Source: Shewanella sairae
Lineage (GTDB): Bacteria > Pseudomonadota > Gammaproteobacteria > Enterobacterales > Shewanellaceae
Length of the DNA: 64,000 nucleotides
Direction of reading: 5' to 3'
Assembly: GCF_023283535.1 (NCBI RefSeq)
Contig: NZ_JAKILT010000016.1
Location: 43,422 to 107,421 of the forward strand
Positions 27,683-37,427 of the stretch are shown piece after piece. A program made the position numbers and the translations under genes. Below the pieces are notes generated by a model. It was not told the DNA's origin, made no database searches, and was given only the letters and a program-made list of their open reading frames with translations. Position 1 is the first letter of the stretch, and every line of letters starts with the position of its first letter.

Positions 27683-29677
27683 ATGAAATGGACTTGGATT
27701 GGCAACTTAACGTTAAAGCAAAAATTTGTAATTCTTATTTTTCCACCATTACTCGCTGCATTGATATTCGGTGGCTTATACGCGAAAGATGAATACCAGC
27801 TCAAAAAACAGCTAGAACATGTACTCGTACTGAGTGAACTGGCAGTAACCAATAGTGCTTTGGTTCATGAGTTACAAAAAGAGCGCGGTATGAGTGCTGG
27901 GTTTATTGGTTCAAAAGGTCAGGCGTTTTCAAAAAAGCTACCTAATCAAATTAATAATACTGATTCCCAGCTGAACATCTATAAAGTGTTCGTTTCCAGC
28001 CATCGTTTACCTGCTAATTTTTCCCATGAAATTAATGAAGTTAACGCAATGATTGATCAGCTTTCTCGAATTAGAAGCCAGGTCAGTACGCTAGCTATTT
28101 CTGTCGCTGATGAAGTCGCTTTCTACACCAAATTAAACACGCTATTACTGAGTATTGTTGACTTAACGGCGATGAATGCAGCCAATAGCGAGATCGCTAT
28201 GCGCTCAGCGTCATTTGCTGCTTATTTGCAGATGAAAGAAAGGGCTGGTATCGAAAGAGCGGTACTAAGTTCTACTTTTGGTAACCCTGGTTTTAAAGTT
28301 GGCGGCTATCAAAAGTTTGTTACTTTAGTGGCTGAACAAGCTAGCTATCAAGAACGTTTTACAGCCCTTGCGAACGATAGAAATAGCAGTGATTTTCAAG
28401 CCTTGCTAAGTACAGATGCTGTCAAAGCTGTCGCTGGTTATCGTGATATAGCTTTTAAGCAATCGATTACTGAAATTCAAAGCCAAAAACCAGAACAGTG
28501 GTTTAGTACGTCAACGAAAAGAATTGAATTACTCACTGACTTTGAGCGTGTGTTGTCTAATGAGTTAGTATTTTCAACCAAACAGCTTTTATCTACAGCA
28601 ACAAATAGCTTTTACGTTACGCTAATTTCAATTGGTTTGGCTGCCAGTATAGTGATTGTTTTTTCACTGTCCGTATTGCGGTTTATCCACTCAAGTATTT
28701 CGACTCTTCATCACTCTGTCATTAAAGTGCGTAAAGACTTTGATTTAAGTATTCGGATCAATCAAAACAGTAAAGACGAGTTCGGTGAGCTCGCGACAGC
28801 TTTCAATGACATGATGATCGATTTTGAGCGCGTGCTAAAGCATGTAAAGAAAAACTCCTCATCTTTATTGCAAGCTGTTTCACAAATGGAACAATACTCA
28901 ACTCAATTAAAAACCGATGTTGCTCAAGGTCATGGTGAGGTTGAGCAGGTGGCATCGGCGATGACTGAAATGAGTGCAACTGTTGCCGAAATTGCGGTTA
29001 ATGCCGAACGAGCCGCTGAAGCGTCGGTACAGGCTAATACAGAAGCGCAAGAAGGTAATGCCGATGTTGGGCGGACCAGTGATGCAATCACCCAGTTAGC
29101 AACTGAAATTGGCGAGTCTGCTGATGCGCTAGAGCAATTAGAACATGATATACAGGGCATTATAACAGTGTCGGATGTTATTAGTGGTATTGCTGAGCAA
29201 ACTAATCTATTGGCGTTGAATGCAGCAATTGAGGCGGCTAGGGCTGGAGAGAATGGTAGAGGGTTTGCGGTGGTCGCCGATGAGGTACGGGGTCTTGCTC
29301 AAAGAGCTCAAAGTGCAACAGGTGATATCAAGTCAATGACAGATCGTCTGCGCAATGGCGCTAATGTTGCTGTTGTAGCGATGAAACGCGGTACGGAGCA
29401 AACTCAAGAGAGTGTTAATGAGTCAATACGCGCAAGCGATGAGCTAGATAAAATTGTTAATCATATCGGGGTCATTGAGACCATGAACGAGCAGATAGCC
29501 GCGTCTACATATCAGCAATCTGCGGTAGCCGAAGAAGTTAACCAAAATGCTCAAAAAATTAGTGAGATTTATCAACAAACCCATACGATTGCAGAGCAGC
29601 TCAATGCTCTGACTGATCAGTTGGTAGAGGACACTGCGGATATGTCCAAAGAGGTGAAAAAGTTCACGCTAAGTTGA
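27683..29677 (+). CDS. Methyl-accepting chemotaxis protein with NIT sensor
   Basis: Transmembrane chemoreceptor, 664 residues. Membrane helix about 14-33, then a long periplasmic all-helical domain starting with LVHELQKERGMSAGFIGSKG, typical of the NIT (nitrate/nitrite-sensing) family. The second helix is at about 308-330, followed by HAMP (about 331-390) and the signalling domain with the hairpin tip EQTNLLALNAAIEAARAGE at about 511-529. Ligand by family is nitrate/nitrite or another small anion; not provable here. No CheW-tether pentapeptide is seen at the C-terminus (ends KKFTLS). Confidence 0.92.
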   Translation: MKWTWIGNLTLKQKFVILIFPPLLAALIFGGLYAKDEYQLKKQLEHVLVLSELAVTNSALVHELQKERGMSAGFIGSKGQAFSKKLPNQINNTDSQLNIYKVFVSSHRLPANFSHEINEVNAMIDQLSRIRSQVSTLAISVADEVAFYTKLNTLLLSIVDLTAMNAANSEIAMRSASFAAYLQMKERAGIERAVLSSTFGNPGFKVGGYQKFVTLVAEQASYQERFTALANDRNSSDFQALLSTDAVKAVAGYRDIAFKQSITEIQSQKPEQWFSTSTKRIELLTDFERVLSNELVFSTKQLLSTATNSFYVTLISIGLAASIVIVFSLSVLRFIHSSISTLHHSVIKVRKDFDLSIRINQNSKDEFGELATAFNDMMIDFERVLKHVKKNSSSLLQAVSQMEQYSTQLKTDVAQGHGEVEQVASAMTEMSATVAEIAVNAERAAEASVQANTEAQEGNADVGRTSDAITQLATEIGESADALEQLEHDIQGIITVSDVISGIAEQTNLLALNAAIEAARAGENGRGFAVVADEVRGLAQRAQSATGDIKSMTDRLRNGANVAVVAMKRGTEQTQESVNESIRASDELDKIVNHIGVIETMNEQIAASTYQQSAVAEEVNQNAQKISEIYQQTHTIAEQLNALTDQLVEDTADMSKEVKKFTLS

Positions 29678-29744
29678 TTATTCCCAAAAACAACGCGTTA
29701 TTGCTTATCAATTATGCAAACGTTTGAGTTTAAGGCTAATTGTC

Positions 29745-29773
29745 TTGACGCATTTAGGGCTTTTAAGTACAGT
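29745..29773 (+). promoter_or_regulatory. Sigma-70 promoter of tRNA-Ser
   Basis: TTGACG (-35) and TACAGT (-10) with exact 17-base spacing, then a GC-rich AGCGCTCCG stretch resembling a stringent discriminator. The tRNA begins about 80 bases downstream. Confidence 0.7.
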
Positions 29774-29856
29774 AGCGCTCCGTTGCTTAGCAAATATCTG
29801 TTTATCAGATGTTTAAAGGTAACCGTGGTGCTTAAACACGTAAAAGATATTGCATC

Positions 29857-29946
29857 GGTGAGCTGGCTGAGTGGCTGAAGGCGCACGCCTGGAAAGTGTG
29901 TTTAGGTTAATCCCTAACGAGAGTTCGAATCTCTCGCTCACCGCCA
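29857..29946 (+). tRNA. serX: tRNA-Ser (anticodon GGA)
   Basis: Class II tRNA of 90 bases. Acceptor arms GGTGAGC / GCTCACC, discriminator G and encoded CCA. Anticodon GGA at 29891-29893 in CTGGAAA. Long variable arm with the pairing tails TTAGG / CCTAA region, and a T loop GTTCGAATC. Reads UCC/UCU serine codons. Confidence 0.97.
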
Positions 29947-29954
29947 TATTAGAG

Positions 29955-29985
29955 AAACCCGTTATCGTAAGATAACGGGTTTTTT
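29955..29985. terminator. Terminator after tRNA-Ser
   Basis: Perfect stem aaacccgttatc / gataacgggttt with a 4-base loop and a T run, 9 bases past the tRNA CCA. The converging sulfotransferase-like gene ends 2 bases further on. Confidence 0.92.
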
Positions 29986-29986
29986 G

Positions 29987-30649
29987 TTATCTGCGTTTTT
30001 TGATTTGCTGTTTATAATTATCTGCATAGGAAAAGAATTTGCGTGATTCTGGACCTGCACTATTGGCATTAATTTTATTGGGATGTTTATGCTCTTCCCA
30101 ACACGCTACTTTTTTGCCGATATTGAGGTGAGGGAATACGGGCTCACCTGTATAGCCGACATTTAAAAATTGCAACAAACTCATTAGGCTTTGAGCGTCG
30201 CTCACATCTATCGAAAGTAGATCATCACGTCCGGAAAAATAAGTAAAAACTTGCTCTTTATGACGTTGATAACAATTGACCAAATGCTTCTCGTTGCAGG
30301 GATCTGCATTTTTATCGAGTTCAAATACTTGGTTAAATGTGCGCTTAAGAACAAGATTAAACTGACCAGTTTGCAAATCTAGATTGTCTTTCATCTTTCC
30401 TATTAACATTTGCATTGACGGCACCCAACGCTTTAGATCTCGCTCTAAATAAACAAATTTAGCGTTTGGATATATCTTATCGAGTTGTTTGTAGTCACAA
30501 AAGCAGGGAGAATCTGAGATCATATCTGCTAAGTCAAATGCATGCTTTGTATAGGCAGTGTGAGCAACCTTGAAGCCATAATCTAGCATGGCGACGCTAA
30601 TACTGGTTGTGCCCGTTCGTGGAAGGCCAATGATAAATACTTTGCTCAT
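29987..30649 (-). CDS. Sulfotransferase-family protein
   Basis: 220-residue protein starting MSKVFIIGLPRTGTTSIS, the 5'-phosphosulfate-binding loop of the sulfotransferase family. A second cofactor-like segment is FVYLERDLKRWVPSMQ (3'-phosphate binding in family members). No signal peptide. The acceptor substrate is unknown and no PAPS-synthesis or glycan genes are next to it, so it may be cargo inserted beside the tRNA gene. The ATG has AGGA 7 bases upstream. Family call is firm to superfamily level only. Confidence 0.75.
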   Translation of the reverse strand: MSKVFIIGLPRTGTTSISVAMLDYGFKVAHTAYTKHAFDLADMISDSPCFCDYKQLDKIYPNAKFVYLERDLKRWVPSMQMLIGKMKDNLDLQTGQFNLVLKRTFNQVFELDKNADPCNEKHLVNCYQRHKEQVFTYFSGRDDLLSIDVSDAQSLMSLLQFLNVGYTGEPVFPHLNIGKKVACWEEHKHPNKINANSAGPESRKFFSYADNYKQQIKKRR

Positions 30650-30685
30650 GGTAATCCTAAGTTAGCCGAGTTGCTAAAATGGTAA

Positions 30686-30710
30686 AAGGTTCTGCTAAAC
30701 TCAGAACCTT
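30686..30710 (-). terminator. Probable weak terminator of cls
   Basis: Perfect 9-base stem AAGGTTCTG / CAGAACCTT with a 7-base loop, 17 bases after the cls stop on the minus strand. Its T run is short (TTTTA), so termination may be partial. Confidence 0.55.
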
Positions 30711-30726
30711 GTTAATTGAGGGCTTG

Positions 30727-32184
30727 TTAAAGTAGGGGACTGAAAAGATAGAATAGTCTTTCAGCTATTCTATTGGGTAATGGCCGCTTGTCCCATTCCT
30801 TTAAGTCGACGGTATTGGCGTTTTTTAAATACTCTTGTTGCAAGGCCTCAAGGTTCTGGGTAAAGACTAAATTATCAACCGCGAGAGTGACCTCAAAATT
30901 GAGCCATAAACTGCGCATATCCCAATTAACAGTACCAATCAAACAATGATTACTGTCGATAACTACTGACTTGGTGTGCAGTAAGCCCCCTTTAAAGCGG
31001 TGTATATTTACCCCAGCTTCCAAGAGTTCGCTAAAAAACGCGCGGCTTGCCCATTCAACCATGAGTGAATCATTTTTATCCGGAATAATGATATCGACTT
31101 TCACATTACGTTGAGCCGCGATCACAAGTGCCATATGTAAGTTATCACTGGGCACGAAGTAGGGGGTTGTGATGACAATGCTTCTTTCCGCTTGATAGAT
31201 ACTTTGTAACAGAACCCTATGGATAACCTCTTCGCGCATACCTGGGCCAGAAGGAATGACTTGCACCAGATCGGTGATCTCTGTGTCTTCATGGGATAAA
31301 CATTTTGGTTGCTCAGGTAAAAATCGCTGGTTAGTTTCGACTTCCCAATCCCAAGCGTGGATGCTGCTGAGCACAGGTACTGACGTACCAGTTATTCGAA
31401 CCATGACATCAATCCACTGTCCGACCCCAGCATCTTGATTAAAATACTTCGGATCAACCAAGTTCATCGACCCTGTATACGCAATGGCATTATCGATAAC
31501 CACAATTTTACGGTGTAATCGCAGATCGAGTCGGCGAAAGAACATTCGAAAGGGGGAGACTGCCAAAGCACTTACCACTTCAACGCCATGTTGTTTCATG
31601 CGCTTAGGCCAGATGCTTTTGAAAAAGTGGCGGCTGCCCGCTGCATCGAGTAATAACCGAACCGTAACTCCTCGCTTAGCGCTTTGGATTAGTGCTTCTG
31701 CAACATCATCGGCCTTGCCACCTGGATGCCAGATATAGAACTCAAGCAAAATTGTTTCTTTTGCTTGGTTAATGTCTTCAATTAAGTTGTCTAAAATCTC
31801 ATAGGTTTCACTGCATAGGGTTAACTGGTTGTCTGCTAAGGCTGGAATACCCACTTGTTTTTCGCAAATCGCACTGATGGACTGACCATATAGACTTGCT
31901 ACATGAGGCCGATACTTTCGATATTCATACAGTTTCTTAAACCAATCTCCATAGGGCTTAAACATGAGTTCAGCCCTGAGGGCTCGCTTTTTGCCAAGAT
32001 TAAGCTCACCAAACAATAGATAAGCGAAAGCGCCACCTAAAGGCACAATATAAATGATCATCAACCAAGCAAGAGAAACCCCAATTGAACGCCTTTTGGC
32101 GACAACACGGATACTGATTGCTGCAATGATTAACCAATATAGAAAGACGCCAGCGATGGTTAACAACTGATAAAACTCATACAT
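30727..32184 (-). CDS. cls: Cardiolipin synthase, ClsA type
   Basis: Membrane phospholipase-D-family enzyme joining two phosphatidylglycerols to cardiolipin. 485 residues. Two N-terminal membrane helices (about 5-27 and 36-60), then two PLD domains with HKD motifs: HRKIVVIDNAIAYTGSMN at about 223-240 and HTKSVVIDSNHCLIGTVNWD in the second half. Length and helices fit ClsA rather than the shorter ClsB/ClsC. Divergent from the yafD-like gene. Confidence 0.94.
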   Translation of the reverse strand: MYEFYQLLTIAGVFLYWLIIAAISIRVVAKRRSIGVSLAWLMIIYIVPLGGAFAYLLFGELNLGKKRALRAELMFKPYGDWFKKLYEYRKYRPHVASLYGQSISAICEKQVGIPALADNQLTLCSETYEILDNLIEDINQAKETILLEFYIWHPGGKADDVAEALIQSAKRGVTVRLLLDAAGSRHFFKSIWPKRMKQHGVEVVSALAVSPFRMFFRRLDLRLHRKIVVIDNAIAYTGSMNLVDPKYFNQDAGVGQWIDVMVRITGTSVPVLSSIHAWDWEVETNQRFLPEQPKCLSHEDTEITDLVQVIPSGPGMREEVIHRVLLQSIYQAERSIVITTPYFVPSDNLHMALVIAAQRNVKVDIIIPDKNDSLMVEWASRAFFSELLEAGVNIHRFKGGLLHTKSVVIDSNHCLIGTVNWDMRSLWLNFEVTLAVDNLVFTQNLEALQQEYLKNANTVDLKEWDKRPLPNRIAERLFYLFSPLL

Positions 32185-32352
32185 GCTTTGTTTGATAACA
32201 CTATCCTCAGGCCATATTACTTAGCGGTTAATTCTGACTCGTCGCTTTATAGCATATGAATCAATTGCTGGAATGATTATGGAACTAAATTAATAAGCTA
32301 TTATAATGAAAAGATTACCTTAAATCTAAGGACAGAGTTTAATAAGTCAATT

Positions 32353-33219
32353 ATGGTCAAAATCATCCGAAAAGTTATTTTTTTAGCGTTAATCGCTGCC
32401 GTTGCTGTGGTTCTGTATATTTATGATGCTGCTGTTATTCCAGCTGAAGATCAGTTGATCACTAACGAAGGGCGATTAGATGAACAAGCTCAATGTATTA
32501 CTCAAGCGGTGAAAGAGCCGTTAGATAGTCACGGCAACTTGGATGTGACTACCTGGAATATTTACAAACAAAATAGCAGCGGTTGGGATGTTAGCTTAAA
32601 GCAATTAACTGACCGTTCAGATTTGTTATTGTTACAAGAAGCACAATTAACTCCTGAGCTAACGGCTTTTGTGGAAGAACAGTCTCTGTATATGTTGCTT
32701 GCAAGGGCGTTTAACTTTGCAGAGGAGCCTATTGGTGTAATGAATCTCAGCCGCGACCCCGCTTTAAGTAGTTGTGTATTTCGAAAAGCTGAGCCTTATA
32801 TAAATTTCCCTAAATCTATGCTGGTCTCTTATTACTTGCTTTCAGATGACAGTCAGTTACTGGTGGTTAATATCCATAGTATTAACTTTACCTTTGGATT
32901 AGAAGAATATCTTGCTCAGCTTGAGGTAGTTAAAGCTGCAATGAAAGACCACACCGGTCCAATTATTTTTGCCGGTGATATGAATACGTGGAGCGATAAA
33001 CGCACTGTTGCGATTGAAGACTTATTAAAAGCCACGGGCTTGGTTGAAGCTGTGCCGATAGATGACTCTCGTACTACCTTTTTTGGTCATAGATTGGATC
33101 ATATTTACTATCGTAATTTAGAGCTTGTTAAGGCTGAGTCAATTATTACATCAAGTTCAGATCATAACCCTGTAAAAGCTTACTTTCGCTTAGAAAAAAA
33201 GTACCCGACTAAGCCGTAA
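32353..33219 (+). CDS. yafD: YafD/UPF0294-type endonuclease/exonuclease/phosphatase protein
   Basis: 288-residue protein with an N-terminal membrane anchor or uncleaved signal (about 8-26) and an exonuclease-III/DNase-I-like fold. Seen: TWNIYKQNSSGWD, LLLQEAQLTPEL with the metal glutamate, VVNIHSINFTFGLEEY, FAGDMNTWSDKR with D/N catalytic residues, and SSSDHNPVKAYF at the end. E. coli YafD is reported in stress and DNA-damage contexts, but its substrate is not established. The best ribosome site (AAGGA) is about 20 bases upstream of the ATG, a poor fit. Confidence 0.82.
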   Translation: MVKIIRKVIFLALIAAVAVVLYIYDAAVIPAEDQLITNEGRLDEQAQCITQAVKEPLDSHGNLDVTTWNIYKQNSSGWDVSLKQLTDRSDLLLLQEAQLTPELTAFVEEQSLYMLLARAFNFAEEPIGVMNLSRDPALSSCVFRKAEPYINFPKSMLVSYYLLSDDSQLLVVNIHSINFTFGLEEYLAQLEVVKAAMKDHTGPIIFAGDMNTWSDKRTVAIEDLLKATGLVEAVPIDDSRTTFFGHRLDHIYYRNLELVKAESIITSSSDHNPVKAYFRLEKKYPTKP

Positions 33220-33373
33220 GAAGCACCTTTACCACTGCAATTTAGTGTTGCTTGACGCCAACATTATTCATGATAGTTATCAAGCTATTGTCAGTGAAAA
33301 TACAGTCAATCATCTAACCAAGGCTCGCTGCTAAGGCGGCGAGTTACTCACCAATTTATAAATAGGAAATAAC

Positions 33374-35305
33374 ATGGATAACGCTGTCGCGCTACTACAG
33401 CAGTACTTTGGCTTTAATCAATTTAGAGCGGGCCAAGATGAAGTGGTCGCAAATGTCCTTAATGGCCACAGTGCAGCTGCTATTTTTCCGACCGGCTCAG
33501 GTAAATCTCTTTGCTATCAGTTACCCGCTTTAGCTCTGCCACATTTGACCTTAGTTGTGTCGCCTTTGCTGGCGTTAATGGATGACCAATTACAGTTCCT
33601 CAAAAGTAAAGGGATCCCTAGTGCGTCGATTGACTCAACTCAGACGAATGAGCAATCTAGCGCGGTTATCCAAGGGGTCACAGACGGCCACATTAAAATT
33701 TTAATGATTTCAGTTGAGCGCTTGAATAACGAACGTTTTAGGCGGTTTATTTCTTCTGTGCCGATTTCTATGTTAGTTATTGATGAGGCGCACTGTATAT
33801 CTGAGTGGGGACATAACTTTCGTCCTGACTATTTGAAACTACCTGCCTACCAAAGACAATTGAATATCCCCCAAGTATTGCTGCTAACGGCTACTGCTAC
33901 CCCAAAAGTGATTGAAGATATGGGCAGCAAGTTTGGTATCGATAAACAGTGCATTACCCTCACAGGTTTTTATCGCGCTAACTTAAACTTACAAGCGGTA
34001 GGGATCAACACTGTCGATAAGATGCATTATCTTAAACAGTGGCTAAGTCAAAGGGCAGAGCAGAGCGGAATAGTATATGTGACCTTGCAACAAACCGCAG
34101 AAACTGTCGCTAAAGCGTTGGCCAATAGTGGCTTTAATGCGACGGCGTACCATGCTGGCATGGATAGTGATAAACGCAAGAATATCCAAACACGATTTAT
34201 GGCGGGTGAGATCCCAATTATTGTAGCAACCATAGCATTTGGTATGGGCATAGATAAAAGTGATATTCGTTTTGTTGCGCACTATGACCTACCTAAGTCG
34301 ATTGAAAACTATGCTCAGGAAATTGGTCGAGCCGGGCGAGATGGCTTGAGCTCCGATTGTTTGGTTTTAGCTAACAGAGACAACCTTAACGTTCTTGAGA
34401 ACTTTGTTTATGGTGATACGCCCGAAGCAAGCGCTATTGAGCATGTGCTAAAAGAGATCAACCAAGCTGCAGAGGAAGGCGGGCAATGGGAGTTAATGTT
34501 AACGCCATTGTCGAATGCATCGAATATTCGGGCTTTGAGTTTAAAAACATTATTGGTCTATTTAGAGATGTTAAGGGTCATTAAGCCAAAATACAGCTAT
34601 TTTGCCGATTACCGCTTTAAGCTACTTTGCCCTCTCGAGAGGTTATTAGCTAAATTTGATCCTGAGCGTCAAGGGTTCATAACTGAAGTGATTAATAGTT
34701 CGGATAAGGCTAAGATTTGGTATAGCGCCAATTTTAATCAACTTGAGCAAACCCTGCCTAATAGCCGTGACCGAGCCATAAAAGCACTCGATTACCTACA
34801 TCAAAAGCAGCTTATTGAACTTGAAAGTAAGCAGCTAACGCAAGTATTTGATGTATATGGGGCCAATATTAATGACACCCTTGCCACTCGGTTATTTGAA
34901 CGTTTTAGTCTAAAAGAAGCCAGTGAAATTGAGCGTATTAATCAATTGGTCGACTTTTTTGATAGTGAATCTTGTCTTAGTTTGCAATTAGCTCAGTACT
35001 TTGCAGGCGAGCGCTTAACAACGCCTTGCGGACACTGTAGCGTATGCCTAGGCAATATTTCCCATTTGCCTGCAGCACTCCCTTTAACGCCGTTGGCTGA
35101 ATTTGATTTTCATTCACTATGTCACGAGGCGGTCACTAAGTTAGCAACCAAAGCGAGTGCGGTATTGATCAGCCGATTTCTCTGCGGTCTAACAACGCCG
35201 ATTTTTACTAAACTGAAAATGCGTCAACTCGCAGGATTTAGCAAATTTGAGCAATATCGTTTTACTGATGTGCTGGCATGGGTCCAACAGAATCATACAA
35301 ATTAG
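33374..35305 (+). CDS. RecQ-family ATP-dependent DNA helicase, short form
   Basis: 643-residue superfamily-2 helicase with the RecQ arrangement. Motif 0 is FGFNQFRAGQDEVV; Walker A FPTGSGKSLCYQ; motif II DEAHCISEWGHNFRPDY; motif III LTATATP; motif VI QEIGRAGRDG. The RQC zinc site is recognisable from C..20..CGHCSVC near 540-565. Unlike E. coli RecQ no clear HRDC domain is visible; the C-terminal 70 residues instead look like a small alpha-helical domain (ISRFLCGLTTPIFTKLKMRQLAGF). A RecQ-like paralogue is more likely than the main RecQ. Confidence 0.87.
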   Translation: MDNAVALLQQYFGFNQFRAGQDEVVANVLNGHSAAAIFPTGSGKSLCYQLPALALPHLTLVVSPLLALMDDQLQFLKSKGIPSASIDSTQTNEQSSAVIQGVTDGHIKILMISVERLNNERFRRFISSVPISMLVIDEAHCISEWGHNFRPDYLKLPAYQRQLNIPQVLLLTATATPKVIEDMGSKFGIDKQCITLTGFYRANLNLQAVGINTVDKMHYLKQWLSQRAEQSGIVYVTLQQTAETVAKALANSGFNATAYHAGMDSDKRKNIQTRFMAGEIPIIVATIAFGMGIDKSDIRFVAHYDLPKSIENYAQEIGRAGRDGLSSDCLVLANRDNLNVLENFVYGDTPEASAIEHVLKEINQAAEEGGQWELMLTPLSNASNIRALSLKTLLVYLEMLRVIKPKYSYFADYRFKLLCPLERLLAKFDPERQGFITEVINSSDKAKIWYSANFNQLEQTLPNSRDRAIKALDYLHQKQLIELESKQLTQVFDVYGANINDTLATRLFERFSLKEASEIERINQLVDFFDSESCLSLQLAQYFAGERLTTPCGHCSVCLGNISHLPAALPLTPLAEFDFHSLCHEAVTKLATKASAVLISRFLCGLTTPIFTKLKMRQLAGFSKFEQYRFTDVLAWVQQNHTN

Positions 35306-35476
35306 TCTTAGCGCTAATCGCGCTCTAGTATTAATTGCCAAGTTTGACTGTTTAACTTGTGTAACAAAGCTTGTCTAATTTAGTTTAATTACTGAAAAAT
35401 TTGAGAGAACGTGATTTACTTGAGTCGATTTTTAAAGTGGCACAGACCACCAATAAACGAATTAAGGGAAGACATC

Positions 35477-37249
35477 ATGAAAAAAGCTGCGCTACCTCTT
35501 GCTATCGCGCTCTCTTTAGCTGGCTTAACCGCTTGTCAAACTCAGTCAACTTCAGATCCGGCTGCAGTTGAAATCACCGATCAAAAAGCGGCATTTGAAC
35601 AATTTAGTCAAGGTTTTATTGATGCGCTTTGGATAGAGTCACCAACGTGGGCTCTATACAGTGGCTTCCATAAGTATGACGGCGTATTAAAAGTGCCAAA
35701 TGCCGCCACTCGAGCGGGGACTCTAGCTTTTATTAATGCTCAGCAAACAGCATTAAATCAATTTGATCCAAAGTCGATGACACCCGCAATGTTGACTGAC
35801 TACCGCCTAATAGAAAACTTACTGGGTGAAATGAAATGGAACATTGAAACCTTTAAGTCTTGGCAGTGGAATCCTGCAAGTTACAATGTATCAGGCGGAT
35901 TTGCGCAAATTGTTAATGAAGACTTTGCCCCCTTAGAAGAACGTTTACGCTCTGTGCTTTCGCGAATGGAGAATGTTCCTGCTTATTATGCCGCAGCGAG
36001 AGAAAACATCCAAAATCCAACCATAGAACATACTCAGCTGGCGATATTGCAAAACCAAGGCGCTTTTTCTGTGTTCTCAAAAGAGCTACTTGATCAAGTG
36101 ATTAAGTCTGAGTTGACTAACGAGGAAAAAGCCTTATTTGCAAATCGCTTCAATAAAGTGTCTATCGCAATTAATGAACATATTGATTGGCTAAAGGCGC
36201 TAGAAGTTAAACTGGATAAAGAGGGCGCACGTAGCTTCCGCATTGGAGAAAAGCTATATGAGCAAAAGTTTGCTTTTGATATTCAGGCGGGTATGTCAGG
36301 CAAAGCTTTATATGAAAAGGCTGTCAATGACAAAAATCGCGTTCAATCTGAGATGGCGAAAATTACCCATAAAATTTGGGATAAGTACTTCGACACGCCA
36401 ATGCCAAAAGACGATAATGTCGCAATCAAGCAATTAATTGATAAATTATCCGCTAAGCATGTTAAAAGAGACGATTTTGTTGACGAAGTTAGAGCGCAAA
36501 TTCCGGAGCTCGTTGAGTTTGTTAAGCAAAAAGACTTAGTGACGTTAGATCCAAACAAACCACTCGTCGTGCGTGAAACGCCAGCTTACATGCGCGGTTA
36601 TGCAGGGGCTTCAATTAGCGCTCCAGGACCCTATGAGAAGTCGAGTAATACCTATTACAACGTCACACCGCTTGATGGTATGAGCGATGAATCAGCTGAA
36701 AGCTATCTGCGTGAATACAACCATTGGATCCTGCAAGTGCTTAACATTCATGAAGCGATTCCAGGGCACTACACGCAATTAGTCTATTCAAACGAATCGC
36801 CAAGCCTAATCAAAAGCCTGTTTGGTAACGGTGCGATGATCGAAGGTTGGGCGGTATATACTGAACGTATGATGTTAGAAGAGGGCTACGGTAACTTTGA
36901 ACCCGAAATGTGGTTGATGTATTACAAATGGAACTTAAGGGTCATTTGCAACACTATCTTAGACTATAGCATTCAAGTTAAAGGTATGACCGAAGATCAA
37001 GCGTTAGACTTAATGATGAATGAAGCCTTTCAACAACAGGCAGAAGCGGCAGGTAAGTGGCGTAGAGCAACCTTAAGTCAGGTTCAGCTAACGAGTTACT
37101 ATTCGGGTTACCGTGAGATCTATGATTTCAGGGAAGAGTATAAAGCGCTGAAAGGCGAGGACTTTGATCTAAAAGCATTCCATGAAGAATTCCTAAGCTA
37201 TGGCAGTGCGCCAGTTAAATATATACGCGAGCTGATGTTGAATAAATAG
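35477..37249 (+). CDS. DUF885 family lipoprotein
   Basis: 590-residue DUF885 protein with a lipoprotein signal: KKAALPLAIALSLAGLTACQ, lipobox LTAC. The likely zinc-metallopeptidase motif is HEAIPGHYTQL with a downstream EGWAVYTERMM glutamate segment. Function in related bacteria is unestablished, possibly carboxypeptidase-like. The frame extends to 35411, but ATG 35477 has AAGGGA upstream and gives a proper signal peptide. It is expected to be anchored in the cell envelope. Confidence 0.88.
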   Translation: MKKAALPLAIALSLAGLTACQTQSTSDPAAVEITDQKAAFEQFSQGFIDALWIESPTWALYSGFHKYDGVLKVPNAATRAGTLAFINAQQTALNQFDPKSMTPAMLTDYRLIENLLGEMKWNIETFKSWQWNPASYNVSGGFAQIVNEDFAPLEERLRSVLSRMENVPAYYAAARENIQNPTIEHTQLAILQNQGAFSVFSKELLDQVIKSELTNEEKALFANRFNKVSIAINEHIDWLKALEVKLDKEGARSFRIGEKLYEQKFAFDIQAGMSGKALYEKAVNDKNRVQSEMAKITHKIWDKYFDTPMPKDDNVAIKQLIDKLSAKHVKRDDFVDEVRAQIPELVEFVKQKDLVTLDPNKPLVVRETPAYMRGYAGASISAPGPYEKSSNTYYNVTPLDGMSDESAESYLREYNHWILQVLNIHEAIPGHYTQLVYSNESPSLIKSLFGNGAMIEGWAVYTERMMLEEGYGNFEPEMWLMYYKWNLRVICNTILDYSIQVKGMTEDQALDLMMNEAFQQQAEAAGKWRRATLSQVQLTSYYSGYREIYDFREEYKALKGEDFDLKAFHEEFLSYGSAPVKYIRELMLNK

Positions 37250-37287
37250 CCATAGTTAGCGCTAAAATAATAGAAAACAGTATTAGA

Positions 37288-37314
37288 CCAGTAGCGAAAG
37301 CTACTGGTTTTTTT
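37288..37314 (+). terminator. Terminator of the DUF885 gene
   Basis: Stem accagtag / ctactggt with a short loop and seven T, 39 bases after the stop codon. Confidence 0.88.
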
Positions 37315-37427
37315 ATACTTAGCGCGATTTAGCCGTAAAAAAATACACTTGTTAGATAAAATGGCTAGTAAACAACAATCCATTAAGGTAATCTAAATAA
37401 AAATTATTCTCATTAAGTTTAAAAGAA

